Below are positions 8,807 to 16,858 of a stretch of 64,000 bases of DNA, in pieces (position 1 is the first letter of the stretch; each line of letters opens with the position of its first letter). The stretch covers positions 124,001 to 188,000 of the forward strand of contig CAKSAK010000001.1 of assembly GCA_934435205.1 (NCBI GenBank). The letters run 5' to 3'. The translations under genes were made by a program, and so were the position numbers. Source of the DNA: an uncultured Ruminococcus sp. Lineage in GTDB: Bacteria; Bacillota; Clostridia; Oscillospirales; Ruminococcaceae. Under the pieces are notes generated by a model. That model was given only the letters and a program-made list of their open reading frames with translations, made no database searches and was not told where the DNA came from.

Positions 8807-9488
8807 TTCCCCACACCACCTTCAAGTATTTCGGCTCTCTAGGGTTTATTTCTATTTTCTCTCTGATGTGACGAATATGTACCATTACCGTATTTTCAAC
8901 GGCATAAGCGTCCTCGTTCCACACTTTAGAATAAATCTCCTCGGCAGAAAATATCCTGCCTGCGTTTTTCATAAGAAGCTCAAGAATTTTAAGCTCCGTG
9001 GCGGTGAGTTTGACAGGTTCTCCGTCAACCTTTAAGCTTTTCGCCTGAGTGTCAAGCTCGAGACCGCCTATTTCTATAATATCCGTTTTGTTTGCCGTGT
9101 CGATAGCACCAAGCTGCATATATCTTCTCAGGTTGCTTCTTACCCTAGCCACAAGCTCCATTGGGTTATAAGGCTTTGTGATATAATCGTCTGCACCCAT
9201 CGAAAGCCCAAGCACCTTATCTGTATCTTCAGATTTAGCAGAAAGCACAAGTATAGGGATATTCTCCGTAGCCCTTATTTTCATCATTGTAGAAAGTCCG
9301 TCCAGCTTAGGCATCATGACGTCAATGAGTATAAGCTGTATGCTGTTCTCAGTGAGCTTTTCCAAAGCCTCCAGCCCGTCATAGGCTTTTATTACCTTAT
9401 AGCCCTCCATTTCAAGCAGCTTTGCGATAGCTCCCACTATATCTTTATCATCATCTACAACAAGGATTACAGGCTCCTTTATCTCCAT
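8781..9488 (-). CDS. OmpR-family response regulator
   Basis: Receiver plus winged-helix DNA-binding protein. Receiver residues are present: acidic pocket VVDDDKD, phospho-acceptor Asp in LIDVMMPKLDG, and Lys in LSAKSED. The C-terminal Trans_Reg_C domain runs from about residue 135 and ends in KYLKVVWGIGYKIEKI. The ATG at 9488 is chosen (235 residues) because AAAGGA precedes it; an ATG at 9530 has no ribosome site and adds a basic tail absent in the family. Pairs with the kinase gene that overlaps its end. Confidence 0.93.
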   Translation of the reverse strand: MEIKEPVILVVDDDKDIVGAIAKLLEMEGYKVIKAYDGLEALEKLTENSIQLILIDVMMPKLDGLSTMMKIRATENIPILVLSAKSEDTDKVLGLSMGADDYITKPYNPMELVARVRSNLRRYMQLGAIDTANKTDIIEIGGLELDTQAKSLKVDGEPVKLTATELKILELLMKNAGRIFSAEEIYSKVWNEDAYAVENTVMVHIRHIREKIEINPREPKYLKVVWGIGYKIEKI

Positions 9489-9556
9489 ATCGGCACGATC
9501 CTTTCTTTTACGTTTATTATTATAAGTCATGTTCTTTAAAAACAGCTCAACATAAT

Positions 9557-9573
9557 TCTTAATTAAATCTTAA
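9557..9573 (-). promoter_or_regulatory. Direct repeat in the response-regulator leader, candidate autoregulatory site
   Basis: Two TTAAGA copies (9573-9568 and 9562-9557) spaced exactly 11 bp, one helical turn, as is usual for OmpR-family dimers. They lie downstream of the predicted promoter, so binding would repress. Confidence 0.35.
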
Positions 9574-9584
9574 TGTACTCTCTG

Positions 9585-9613
9585 ATTATATCACATTTTC
9601 TCTGATATTACAA
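9585..9613 (-). promoter_or_regulatory. Promoter of the two-component operon
   Basis: TTGTAA (9613-9608), 17-bp spacer, TATAAT (9590-9585). Confidence 0.6.
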
Positions 9614-9617
9614 CAAA

Positions 9618-9649
9618 AAAGACGGGCGAAATTAATTCCGTCCGTCTTT
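9618..9649 (-). terminator. Terminator after the sugar-binding lipoprotein gene
   Basis: AAAGACGG (9618-9625) pairs with CCGTCTTT (9642-9649); a T run follows on the minus strand. Confidence 0.75.
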
Positions 9650-9664
9650 ATATGGCAAGTTATA

Positions 9665-11092
9665 TTACTTATTCTTTTCCAGATATGCGTGATACTGCTC
9701 GTTGAGAGTTTTAAGCTCTGAATCAACAGTTCCCTTATACTGCTCTTTGAGCTGTGTCCAAGTATACTGTGAGCCATTCTCGTCTGTCTTCATAACTGAA
9801 GTATACAGATAAGGGATAACAGCTTCCTTAGTATCGTTTGTTGCAGCGTCATTATCTGACAGAGTTGTGGAGATACCGTAACCAGGGTCAAATATCTTAG
9901 TGAACTTGTCTGTAACAAGGTCAACATAAGCTACGTTATACATATCTTCTGTCCAGTTAGGATTGTTTACAAAGAACTTTTCCTTCTCGATATCCTTATA
10001 TGTATCCTGAGTATAAACTATCTTTGCGCACTCCATCCAGCACTTCATAGCGTCGTTCTTTGTTGAACCCTTTACCCACATATACGCATTCATGTCGATA
10101 GTTGTATAAAGCGTATCAGAGTTAGGATCCTTTGGCATTGGAACTACGCCCCAATTGTCGCCGTCCTTAGGTGAATGTGTACCTGTAGAAGCCCATGGAC
10201 CCATTGCATAGAAGAGGATATTCTTCTTGAATGCGTCACCTGCCTGTCCTACCCAATCAGAATAGTACATACCATTCTTTGCGATATCATAAAGCAGGTC
10301 AGAAGCTCTTACGAAGTCAGCGTCATTCAGGTTAGAAACATACTCGTCCTTATCAGCGTCATATGTAATAAGAGTCTTACCTGTTGACTGGAAGATAAAT
10401 GGTGCGAACCAACCGTTTACGCCGTATCTTTCCTCGTCAGCAGAAGCGCCCTCAACATATTCTGACATCATGTCATACCATGCGTTCCAATCCCACTCGC
10501 CGTTCTGATAAAGCTCATATGGATCGTCAAGACCGGCAGCGTCGATCATCGACTTATCGTAAGTGATAACAGAGCCTGGCTGGAAGTTGATAGGTGCAAC
10601 AAAGTGCTTGCCGTTAAGGGTGAACTGCTCGGCAACGTCCTTTACATCGCTCCACATAGGGCTGTCAAAGTCAACGATATCGTCAACAGGCTGGAACATT
10701 TCCTTGATACAGTTTGCAGGGAATGTCATAGACTGCTCATACCAGAACATATCCGGTGGATCGTTAGACATAAGTCTCGCTGCGAGCTTATCATACTTGT
10801 TCATTGAAGAAGTCTGGGAATACTTGATCTTACCGCCTTTTTCCTCAAAAAGAGTAAGGTCAGTTCTCTTTTCTGGCTCTTTCTTAGTTGGGTTTATGTC
10901 AAAATAAGAAAGCCACTCCAGCTCCTTTTCCGAGCCGTCAGGGATAGCAGAAATATCATCGGTGCTTGCTACCTTTACCTTATCAACATAAGAGCTGCTT
11001 GAATCGCTGCCTGATGAGCTGCCGCATGAAGCTACGCTCACTGCTGACAAGAGAGCCATTGCACCGGCAATAACACGCTTGGAATTTTTCAT
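9665..11092 (-). CDS. Extracellular solute-binding lipoprotein (sugar ABC family 1)
   Basis: Substrate-binding subunit of a carbohydrate ABC importer, anchored outside the membrane. The 475-residue protein has a type II signal peptide with lipobox VASC (Cys at residue 23), a Ser/Gly linker, and the family 1 fold with many Trp/Tyr (GEWDWNAWYDMMSEY, AMGPWASTG). No permease or ATPase gene is next to it, so it must work with a transporter elsewhere or have lost its partners. It has its own consensus promoter, and an 18-bp palindrome in the leader suggests control by a LacI-type protein. The sugar is not deducible. Confidence 0.9.
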   Translation of the reverse strand: MKNSKRVIAGAMALLSAVSVASCGSSSGSDSSSSYVDKVKVASTDDISAIPDGSEKELEWLSYFDINPTKKEPEKRTDLTLFEEKGGKIKYSQTSSMNKYDKLAARLMSNDPPDMFWYEQSMTFPANCIKEMFQPVDDIVDFDSPMWSDVKDVAEQFTLNGKHFVAPINFQPGSVITYDKSMIDAAGLDDPYELYQNGEWDWNAWYDMMSEYVEGASADEERYGVNGWFAPFIFQSTGKTLITYDADKDEYVSNLNDADFVRASDLLYDIAKNGMYYSDWVGQAGDAFKKNILFYAMGPWASTGTHSPKDGDNWGVVPMPKDPNSDTLYTTIDMNAYMWVKGSTKNDAMKCWMECAKIVYTQDTYKDIEKEKFFVNNPNWTEDMYNVAYVDLVTDKFTKIFDPGYGISTTLSDNDAATNDTKEAVIPYLYTSVMKTDENGSQYTWTQLKEQYKGTVDSELKTLNEQYHAYLEKNK

Positions 11093-11115
11093 TATATATA
11101 ACCTCCGTTACAGAT

Positions 11116-11133
11116 CGTTTTCATTAGAAAACG
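11116..11133 (-). promoter_or_regulatory. Operator-like palindrome upstream of the sugar-binding protein
   Basis: CGTTTTC-ATTA-GAAAACG, a perfect 7-bp inverted repeat 24 bp before the start codon and downstream of the promoter. On the minus strand the overlapping ATGAAAACGATC also fits most of a CcpA cre consensus. LacI or CcpA binding is inferred. Confidence 0.45.
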
Positions 11134-11156
11134 CTTCCTTGATTCTTACAAATGAT

Positions 11157-11185
11157 ATTATATCACCGAATGTAATCGTTGTCAA
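11157..11185 (-). promoter_or_regulatory. Promoter of the sugar-binding protein gene
   Basis: TTGACA (11185-11180), 17-bp spacer, TATAAT (11162-11157). Confidence 0.85.
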
Positions 11186-11277
11186 CAAAGTTACAATCAC
11201 TGTTACATTCTTTTAAATACTTTTGGTGATTTCAACAAATAATCATTCGTTTTTTTGGTGATTAAGCCTACAGCATA

Positions 11278-11312
11278 AAAAAAGCGGAAACAACATTCAG
11301 CCGTTTCCGCTT
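11278..11312 (-). terminator. Terminator after the sodium:alanine symporter gene
   Basis: AAGCGGAAAC (11282-11291) pairs with GTTTCCGCTT (11303-11312); T run on the minus strand. Confidence 0.85.
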
Positions 11313-11329
11313 CATATAAAATACGATAT

Positions 11330-12790
11330 CTACGCTCTTACCAGCTTATTGATTCGTTTTGCTCTGGAATACTTCGCCACATAACGCCTTGTATCCTTAC
11401 TGATAACACCGCTGAGTGCAAGCAACGCTATAAGGTTTGGCAGAGCCATAAGTCCATTGAAGATATCAGCGATCGTCCAAACGGCAGAAACCGTCATGTA
11501 CGGACCGATAAATACAGCGAGGATATATAGATATCTGTACACCATGACCACCTTCATGTTACTGTTAAAAAGATACTCCATACACCTTTCACCATAATAG
11601 TTCCAGCCAAGGATAGTTGTGAAAGCAAAGAACACAAGACAGCCCATAAGAATAAATGCAGGTATCTTTGACGGCAGGAACGAGAAGCCGTTCTGGAAAG
11701 CGTGATTTGTGACCTCAACGCCCTCAAAAGGCTTGCCTGTTACTGGGTTGATAGCCTCATAGCTTCCCATCATTACGATAGCAAGACCTGTCATAGTACA
11801 CACAATGATAGTGTCTATAAATGTGCCACACATAGATACAAGACCCTGTCTTACCGGCTCTTTTGTCTGAGCGGCTGCGGCTGCGATAGGTGCCGAACCA
11901 AGACCTGACTCATTTGAGAAAATTCCTCTAGCAACACCCTTTTGTATAGCAATGAACATTGTAGGAAGAGATCCGCCTGCGACAGCCTTAAAGCTGAATG
12001 CCTGTTCAAAAATAAGTGCTATAGCGTGCGGGAGCTTCTGAATGTTTATAAAAATAAGCGAAAGGCAAGCAACTATATAAACGACCGCCATAAATGGCAC
12101 AACTACCTGAGAAACACTTGAGATCCTCTTTATGCCTCCGATAATAACAAGTGCGGCAAAAATAGTTATCAAAAGTCCAGAGATTATAACAGCCCATGTA
12201 TAGTCAGCGCCCAAAATATTCACTGTATGTTCCTTTTTAGGATCAAAGAAAGCCTGAACTGCCGATGAGATACCATTCACCTGAGAGAAAGTACCGATAC
12301 CAAAAAGACCAACGCAAGCACCAAAAAACGCAAATACCTTTGCAAGCCACTTCCACTTCTTACCCATGCCGTATTCTATGTAATAGAATGGCCCGCCGCA
12401 AACGTGTCCGTCAGCGTCCATACGTCGGTATTTGATAGCAAGAAAGCCCTCGGAATACTTTGTCGCCATACCAAGAAGTGCCGCTATCCACATCCAGAGG
12501 AGCGCTCCAGGTCCGCCTGAAAGCACACCAATGGCTGTTGCAACACCGACGATATTTCCTGTACCTATGGTTGCGGAAAGTGCGGTGCAAAGTGCTGCAA
12601 AGCTCGATATCTCGCCTTTGCCGCCGTTTTCGTTCTGAAACATGAATTTCAGAGCCTTTGGCAAGTGGAATATCTGAAGAAGCCTTAGCCTAAAGGTGAG
12701 GAATATTCCCACAGCCATAATAAGTACGATAAGCGGTATGCCCCAGACATAGCCATCTATCGTTTCAAGTATTTTTGTAAATTTCTCCAT
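11330..12790 (-). CDS. Sodium:alanine symporter family (AGCS) protein
   Basis: Sodium-coupled uptake of alanine or glycine across the cytoplasmic membrane. The 486-residue polytopic protein carries family signatures: GIFLTFRLRLLQIFHLP, SSFAALCTALSATIGTGNIVGVATAI (also a sodium-site helix), and ARGIFSNESGLGSAPIAAAAA. Length and N-terminus match AlsT/DagA. It lies downstream of the LacI gene on the same strand, but a hairpin separates them and I see no separate promoter, so expression may depend on readthrough. The exact amino acid is not provable here. Confidence 0.95.
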   Translation of the reverse strand: MEKFTKILETIDGYVWGIPLIVLIMAVGIFLTFRLRLLQIFHLPKALKFMFQNENGGKGEISSFAALCTALSATIGTGNIVGVATAIGVLSGGPGALLWMWIAALLGMATKYSEGFLAIKYRRMDADGHVCGGPFYYIEYGMGKKWKWLAKVFAFFGACVGLFGIGTFSQVNGISSAVQAFFDPKKEHTVNILGADYTWAVIISGLLITIFAALVIIGGIKRISSVSQVVVPFMAVVYIVACLSLIFINIQKLPHAIALIFEQAFSFKAVAGGSLPTMFIAIQKGVARGIFSNESGLGSAPIAAAAAQTKEPVRQGLVSMCGTFIDTIIVCTMTGLAIVMMGSYEAINPVTGKPFEGVEVTNHAFQNGFSFLPSKIPAFILMGCLVFFAFTTILGWNYYGERCMEYLFNSNMKVVMVYRYLYILAVFIGPYMTVSAVWTIADIFNGLMALPNLIALLALSGVISKDTRRYVAKYSRAKRINKLVRA

Positions 12791-12825
12791 GCCCTAAAAA
12801 ATCCTTTCTTACAGAAAATAGGCAG

Positions 12826-12862
12826 TTTTTACGGAAAAAAACTGCCTTATTTCTCCCCTATC
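12826..12862 (-). terminator. Hairpin terminator between the LacI gene and the symporter gene
   Basis: AGGCAGTTTTT and AAACTGCCT form a stem at about 12830-12857. Its 3' side is only moderately T-rich on the minus strand, so partial readthrough into the symporter is possible. Confidence 0.55.
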
Positions 12863-12879
12863 TATTTTTACGAAAGTAA

Positions 12880-13875
12880 TTAGTCGCCTGTGGACTCTCT
12901 TAAAATTATCCTGTGGTCAACAGTATAATAATGATTATCCTTAGTAGTCTTATTCATGTTCTCAATAAGCTTTGCCACAACAAGCTCACCCATTTTTGAG
13001 CAAGGCTGTTCAACTGTTGAAAGCGTAGGGATTATCCACTCGCACATGGATATATTGTCAAATCCCATTATGGCGACATCTTTGCCCACATCGATGCCCA
13101 TATCTATTGCCTTGTGCATTGCAGAGATAGCAAGCAAGTCTGACACAGCGAAAATCGCCGTAGGCTTCTCAGAAAGTGCATTGAAATATTCAAACGCTCT
13201 GCCTCCGCAGTCATAGTCATAGGACTCTTTATAGATGTATTCATTCTTTATCTTAATGCCATATTCTTTCAACGCTCTTATATATCCGTTCTCTCTTGCA
13301 GTGGAGGAGATAGCCGCGGAGTTCGTTCCGATAAAGCCTATCCTTTTATGGCCCTTTTTGATAAGAGCTGCGACAGCATCAAACGCCGCCTGTTCATCGT
13401 CAACAGCGACAGTAAGTACATTTGCGCCCTCCACGCCCTCACAGCACAGAGCAACGTTATAATTCTCTGCGAGCTTATTAAGTGAATCTGCGTCATACTG
13501 AGTGCCAAGAAGGATAACACCGTCAACAGTTCTGTTAAAAAGCATATTCATCTGCCTTGTTTCAGCGGTCGAGGTCGAATAGGAAACTGCGGTTATGATA
13601 TCGTAGCCAACTTTTCCTGCATATTCCTGCATACCCATGACTATCTTTGAATAAAGGGAATGTTCAGAGGTCGGCATAATTACAAGAATGACATTTGTTT
13701 CGCACTTTCTAAGATTTCTTCCCAAAAAATTCGGAGAATAATTGAGCCTTGCAATAGTTTCATTGACTTTTTTTGTTGACTCATCTGATACGTTACAGCT
13801 TCCGTTGAGAACCCTTGACACTGTCGCCACTGAAACGCCGGCTTCCTTGGCAACATCTTTTATCGTAATGCTCAT
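12880..13875 (-). CDS. LacI-family transcriptional regulator
   Basis: DNA-binding regulator, 331 residues. The helix-turn-helix (ITIKDVAKEAGVSVATVSRVLNG) and hinge helix (YSPNFLGRNLRK) are followed by a periplasmic-binding-fold sensor domain that should bind a sugar or sugar phosphate (AIFAVSDLLAISAMHKAIDMG, DVAIMGFDNISMCEWI). Good ribosome site AGAAAGGA. Its targets are not provable, but the nearby sugar-binding lipoprotein carries an 18-bp operator-like palindrome, and a cre-like site lies upstream of this gene. Alternative: a global CcpA-like role; this is less likely given the local context. Confidence 0.93.
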   Translation of the reverse strand: MSITIKDVAKEAGVSVATVSRVLNGSCNVSDESTKKVNETIARLNYSPNFLGRNLRKCETNVILVIMPTSEHSLYSKIVMGMQEYAGKVGYDIITAVSYSTSTAETRQMNMLFNRTVDGVILLGTQYDADSLNKLAENYNVALCCEGVEGANVLTVAVDDEQAAFDAVAALIKKGHKRIGFIGTNSAAISSTARENGYIRALKEYGIKIKNEYIYKESYDYDCGGRAFEYFNALSEKPTAIFAVSDLLAISAMHKAIDMGIDVGKDVAIMGFDNISMCEWIIPTLSTVEQPCSKMGELVVAKLIENMNKTTKDNHYYTVDHRIILRESTGD

Positions 13876-13928
13876 AGATCTTATCCTTTCTGCGACAGCA
13901 TACCGCTGAAATAGTCATACCATTATTA

Positions 13929-13957
13929 ATTATAACATATTTTGAACAATTCTCCAA
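13929..13957 (-). promoter_or_regulatory. Promoter of the LacI-type regulator gene
   Basis: TTGGAG (13957-13952), 17-bp spacer, TATAAT (13934-13929). Confidence 0.55.
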
Positions 13958-13975
13958 TATACATTCCTAACAAAA

Positions 13976-13990
13976 TTGTAAACGTTTTTT
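13976..13990 (+). promoter_or_regulatory. cre-like site between the LacI gene and a divergent small gene
   Basis: TTGTAAACGTTTTTT matches 14 of 15 positions of the cre consensus (WTGNAANCGNWNNCW), with the palindromic core AAACGTTT. It sits between two divergent promoters. Confidence 0.4.
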
Positions 13991-14022
13991 AGGCTAATTT
14001 AATTAAGAAGCAGACTAAACGC

Positions 14023-14051
14023 TTGAAAAAGGGACAGTGATATGCTATAAT
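14023..14051 (+). promoter_or_regulatory. Promoter of the 93-residue orphan gene
   Basis: TTGAAA (14023-14028), 17-bp spacer, TATAAT (14046-14051). Confidence 0.8.
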
Positions 14052-14087
14052 ATCATAAACAAATGATTTTTGAAAGGAAAATACGCA

Positions 14088-14369
14088 ATGCTCCATGGTT
14101 ATTTTGATATACCCACATTTCACTATTTTGAAGAAAAAAACACCTGGTCCGGCAGCAATTACACCAATTTCAGCTACCGCATAGACCCTGTTCTCGGCGA
14201 TGAAAAAGAGCTTTATGTCAGAGTATGGTACGGCACAAAGTGCGTCACAGAGGTAACAGACTTTGTGGCAGAATATCACGAAGAATACTCTGAAAAGGGG
14301 CTTGAAAACGTTCTGGCAGACCTGACGAAAGAATTTGAGAAATTCAAACTCATCAGAAAAGAGCTTTAA
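14088..14369 (+). CDS. Small protein of unknown function
   Basis: A 93-residue soluble protein that I do not recognise. It is rich in aromatic residues (GYFDIPTFHYFEEKNTW, YTNFSYRIDP, YVRVWYG) and ends in a charged amphipathic helix (ENVLADLTKEFEKFKLIRKEL); no signal peptide or membrane segment is visible. The ATG at 14088 is chosen over an upstream TTG because AAAGGA lies 9 nt before it. A strong promoter and a strong terminator bracket it as a single-gene unit, which argues that it is real; a longer antisense frame (13989-14387) has neither. Confidence 0.75.
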   Translation: MLHGYFDIPTFHYFEEKNTWSGSNYTNFSYRIDPVLGDEKELYVRVWYGTKCVTEVTDFVAEYHEEYSEKGLENVLADLTKEFEKFKLIRKEL

Positions 14370-14372
14370 CAA

Positions 14373-14432
14373 CAAAAAGGCGAACACGGTTTCTCTGTAT
14401 CGGCAGAAACGAACTGTGTTCGCTTTTATTTT
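14373..14432. terminator. Bidirectional terminator
   Basis: GCGAACAC (14380-14387) pairs with GTGTTCGC (14416-14423), extended by GGTTTC/GAAAC inside, with A and T runs outside. Serves the small gene and the convergent amidase gene. Confidence 0.85.
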
Positions 14433-14439
14433 TTTGTTA

Positions 14440-15450
14440 TCAATACCACTCGTTTTCCTGAGTATTATAAACGTCAGCAGAAGAATTTGTCTCCATCGGC
14501 TTTGTCATAGCGTCAGCCGCAGATGAGGAATCCTCATTGTTCACAGGCTTCTCAGGTGAGATAAGCTGCTCAGAGATAAGTCTTTTGCCGCTTTCATCAA
14601 CAAGACCAACATCAATAGCTGTCTGAACTATACCATCGGCAATGGCTTGTCCATACTCGGTAAGGTGTTCGTCAAAAAGCTTATTGTCTATATCCTCGGT
14701 TATAAATCCAAGCTCCACAAGGCAGCTTGGCATCACAGTGTCAGCATTTATGTAGTAGTTTACACCTGAATTGCCAACGTAGCCATACTGCACTCCTCTA
14801 TTTTCAGATATACCCACCTTTTCAAGATCATCAAGTATATTCTGTGCAAGCTTTGTGTCATATTCAGGCTCGGAATTGTTCACCCATACCTCAACGCCCG
14901 AAATATCACCGTCATAGCTGTTCCGGTGAAGTGAAACATACATATCAGCCTTGGCGTTGTTTGCCTTTGCACATCTTTCGTCAAGTTCAAGGAATGAATC
15001 ATCGTCCCTTATCATCACCACATTGACGCCGTATTTTTCAAGATATTTCTGCACCTCAAGTGCGACCTTTAAGTTATCGTCTTTTTCATATCTTGTACCT
15101 GAGGCGTCAGTTGTGCCGCCGTCATAATCACCGTGACCTGCATCAACACACACTGTAAAGTCCATATTTGAATACTTCGCAGGCTCGTCTTTTTTATCCT
15201 CAGCGGAAGAAGCGTCCTCCTTCACAGCGACAGAAGATGTATTATTCAATACCTTGTTTGTTTTTTGCGTATCGTCTCCTTTGATCTTTGATACTACCAA
15301 GGCTGTCAGCTTTACCAGACCTGTTATAATGCCGATAAGTATTATCAATGCAATAATAATTCTGTTCCAGTATATTTTTTTCTTTTTCACCCTTCTGACA
15401 GGCTTTCGTCCGTAGATCTGTTCAAACTCCTCATCTGAAAGTGTATTCAT
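14440..15450 (-). CDS. N-acetylmuramoyl-L-alanine amidase (Amidase_3), membrane anchored
   Basis: Zinc amidase that cuts the bond between MurNAc and the stem peptide. The 336-residue protein has a basic cytoplasmic start (RRVKKKK), one membrane helix (about 32-52), a low-complexity linker, then the Amidase_3 domain from about residue 100: zinc ligands in VDAGHGD, the Glu in YEKDDN and SLHRNS, and catalytic Glu in VELGFI. A Ser/Asn-rich tail follows. Ribosome site GGAG at 9 nt. CwlD, which makes spore cortex muramic lactam, has this fold and anchor, and the window has spore-coat genes, but a vegetative role is equally possible. Confidence 0.92.
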   Translation of the reverse strand: MNTLSDEEFEQIYGRKPVRRVKKKKIYWNRIIIALIILIGIITGLVKLTALVVSKIKGDDTQKTNKVLNNTSSVAVKEDASSAEDKKDEPAKYSNMDFTVCVDAGHGDYDGGTTDASGTRYEKDDNLKVALEVQKYLEKYGVNVVMIRDDDSFLELDERCAKANNAKADMYVSLHRNSYDGDISGVEVWVNNSEPEYDTKLAQNILDDLEKVGISENRGVQYGYVGNSGVNYYINADTVMPSCLVELGFITEDIDNKLFDEHLTEYGQAIADGIVQTAIDVGLVDESGKRLISEQLISPEKPVNNEDSSSAADAMTKPMETNSSADVYNTQENEWY

Positions 15451-15486
15451 TAGATCAAAGCTCCTGTAAAAAATTTATCCATTTTA

Positions 15487-15515
15487 ATTATACCACACGC
15501 ACAACGTTATTTCAA
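15487..15515 (-). promoter_or_regulatory. Amidase gene promoter
   Basis: TTGAAA (15515-15510), 17-bp spacer, TATAAT (15492-15487). Confidence 0.75.
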
Positions 15516-15602
15516 GACTGTTTGTTACCATGTTGTAAGAATTTCGTTACTTTTAACGAGTTTGCATATCACGAGTCTATTAATATAAGCTATCTGCACA
15601 AC

Positions 15603-15645
15603 AAAAAAGGGCAAGCAAAGACTGACACACAGCCTTTGTTTACCC
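15603..15645 (-). terminator. Probable terminator after pyrB
   Basis: On the minus strand CAAAG and CTTTG stems, extended by imperfect GGGG/GCCC pairing, are followed by a T run (15608-15603). Confidence 0.55.
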
Positions 15646-15660
15646 CATTAAGCTCTTGTT

Positions 15661-16749
15661 TTATTCCACCAATGTTCTCTCGTCACAATATTCGCAAACA
15701 AGCGTTGTGCCGTCGCCTTTGAACCAATGTGGCAGATACTTTTCGTGGTGAGTGATACAGTTAGGATTTGAGCAATCAACGTGCTTATGCACTCTGCCCT
15801 TCATAAGCGGCTGTGAAGCGCCGTCGCCGTTTATAACTGTAAGTATAAGTGCCATTCTGATATACATACCGTATTTTGCCTGCTTGAAATACATCGCTCT
15901 CGGGTCATCGTCCACCTCGATAGCTATCTCATCGACTCTTGGCAGAGGGTGAAGCACGATAAGGTCAGGCTTTGCCATTGAAAGCTTTCTCGTATCGAGT
16001 ATGTAATTTCCGCTCTGAGCCTGATACTCCTCCTCAGAAGCAAAACGTTCTTTCTGTATTCTTGTCATATATAGCACGTCAAGCTCACCGATAACCTCTT
16101 CAAGGTCTGTGACCTCTTTATACTTCATGCCTGCCGCTTCAAGAATATCCTTTACATATACAGGCAAAGCAAGCTCAGAAGTTGAAACAAGCACGAACTT
16201 ATTATTTGGAAAACATACCATTGCTTTAATAAGAGAATGGACTGTTCTGCCGTTTTTAAGGTCACCGCAGAAGCCTATGGTCAGGTTATCAAGTCTGCCC
16301 TTTTCTTCTCTAAGTGTAAGCAGGTCTGTAAGTGTCTGTGTTGGGTGGAGGTGTCCGCCGTCGCCTGCGTTGATAACAGGGCAATCAGCAGTGAGTGCCG
16401 CAGCCTTTACCGAGCCAGCGGTAGGGTGACGCATTACCATGATATCAGCATAACCGGAAACTATCTTTGTGGTATCCTTGATATTCTCGCCCTTTGCAAC
16501 GGAAGAAGTGGCAGGATTGTCAAAGCCTATTATCGTTCCGCCAAGACGGAGCATAGCGGTCTGGAAAGACATCTGCGTTCTTGTTGACGGCTCATAGAAA
16601 AGAGTACCCATTATCTTGCCCTTGCAAGCATCGCTGTAGGCGGAAGGGTCCTGAACTATCTTATGACCGAGATCAAGAAGTTTCAGCCACCAAGATACGG
16701 GATAGTCATTAAGATCAATAAGATCAAGTCTGTTTTTTTGCTCACTCAC
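15661..16749 (-). CDS. pyrB: Aspartate carbamoyltransferase fused to a PyrI-like zinc tail
   Basis: Joins carbamoyl phosphate and aspartate, the committed step of pyrimidine synthesis. Residues about 1-310 are a full catalytic chain: carbamoyl-phosphate loop FYEPSTRTQMSF, MRHPTAGS, HPTQTLTDL, and HPLPRVDEI. The last ~45 residues (HKHVDCSNPNCITHHEKY, CEYCDERTLVE) match the four-cysteine zinc domain of the regulatory chain PyrI, without its allosteric nucleotide-binding domain. GTG at 16749 is chosen because GAGAGG lies 8-9 nt upstream; a GTG at 16758 abuts that site. Preceded by a leader with an 8-codon ORF folded in a hairpin. Confidence 0.95.
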   Translation of the reverse strand: MSEQKNRLDLIDLNDYPVSWWLKLLDLGHKIVQDPSAYSDACKGKIMGTLFYEPSTRTQMSFQTAMLRLGGTIIGFDNPATSSVAKGENIKDTTKIVSGYADIMVMRHPTAGSVKAAALTADCPVINAGDGGHLHPTQTLTDLLTLREEKGRLDNLTIGFCGDLKNGRTVHSLIKAMVCFPNNKFVLVSTSELALPVYVKDILEAAGMKYKEVTDLEEVIGELDVLYMTRIQKERFASEEEYQAQSGNYILDTRKLSMAKPDLIVLHPLPRVDEIAIEVDDDPRAMYFKQAKYGMYIRMALILTVINGDGASQPLMKGRVHKHVDCSNPNCITHHEKYLPHWFKGDGTTLVCEYCDERTLVE

Positions 16750-16781
16750 ATCAAACACCCTCTCGAATATTCAGACATACA

Positions 16782-16808
16782 TTATGCCGCACATTCCTTG
16801 TACGGCAT
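16782..16808 (-). promoter_or_regulatory. pyrB leader mini-ORF inside a hairpin
   Basis: An ATG at 16808 opens an 8-codon ORF ending TAA at 16782. The start codon and the sequence before the stop form a 6-bp stem (ATGCCG with CGGCAT). The predicted transcript start is at about 16809, so the ORF would be nearly leaderless. A regulatory role is speculative. Confidence 0.3.
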
Positions 16809-16815
16809 TTTTTCT

Positions 16816-16844
16816 ATTATACCATATTTAATTCATTTTTTCAA
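16816..16844 (-). promoter_or_regulatory. pyrB promoter
   Basis: TTGAAA (16844-16839), 17-bp spacer, TATAAT (16821-16816). Confidence 0.8.
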
Positions 16845-16858
16845 GTACATAGCCCATA

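Noticed and set aside
13989..14387. 132-codon minus-strand frame over the small orphan gene
   Set aside because: The plus-strand frame has promoter, ribosome site and terminator; the minus frame has none and reads as low-complexity Phe/Cys shadow.
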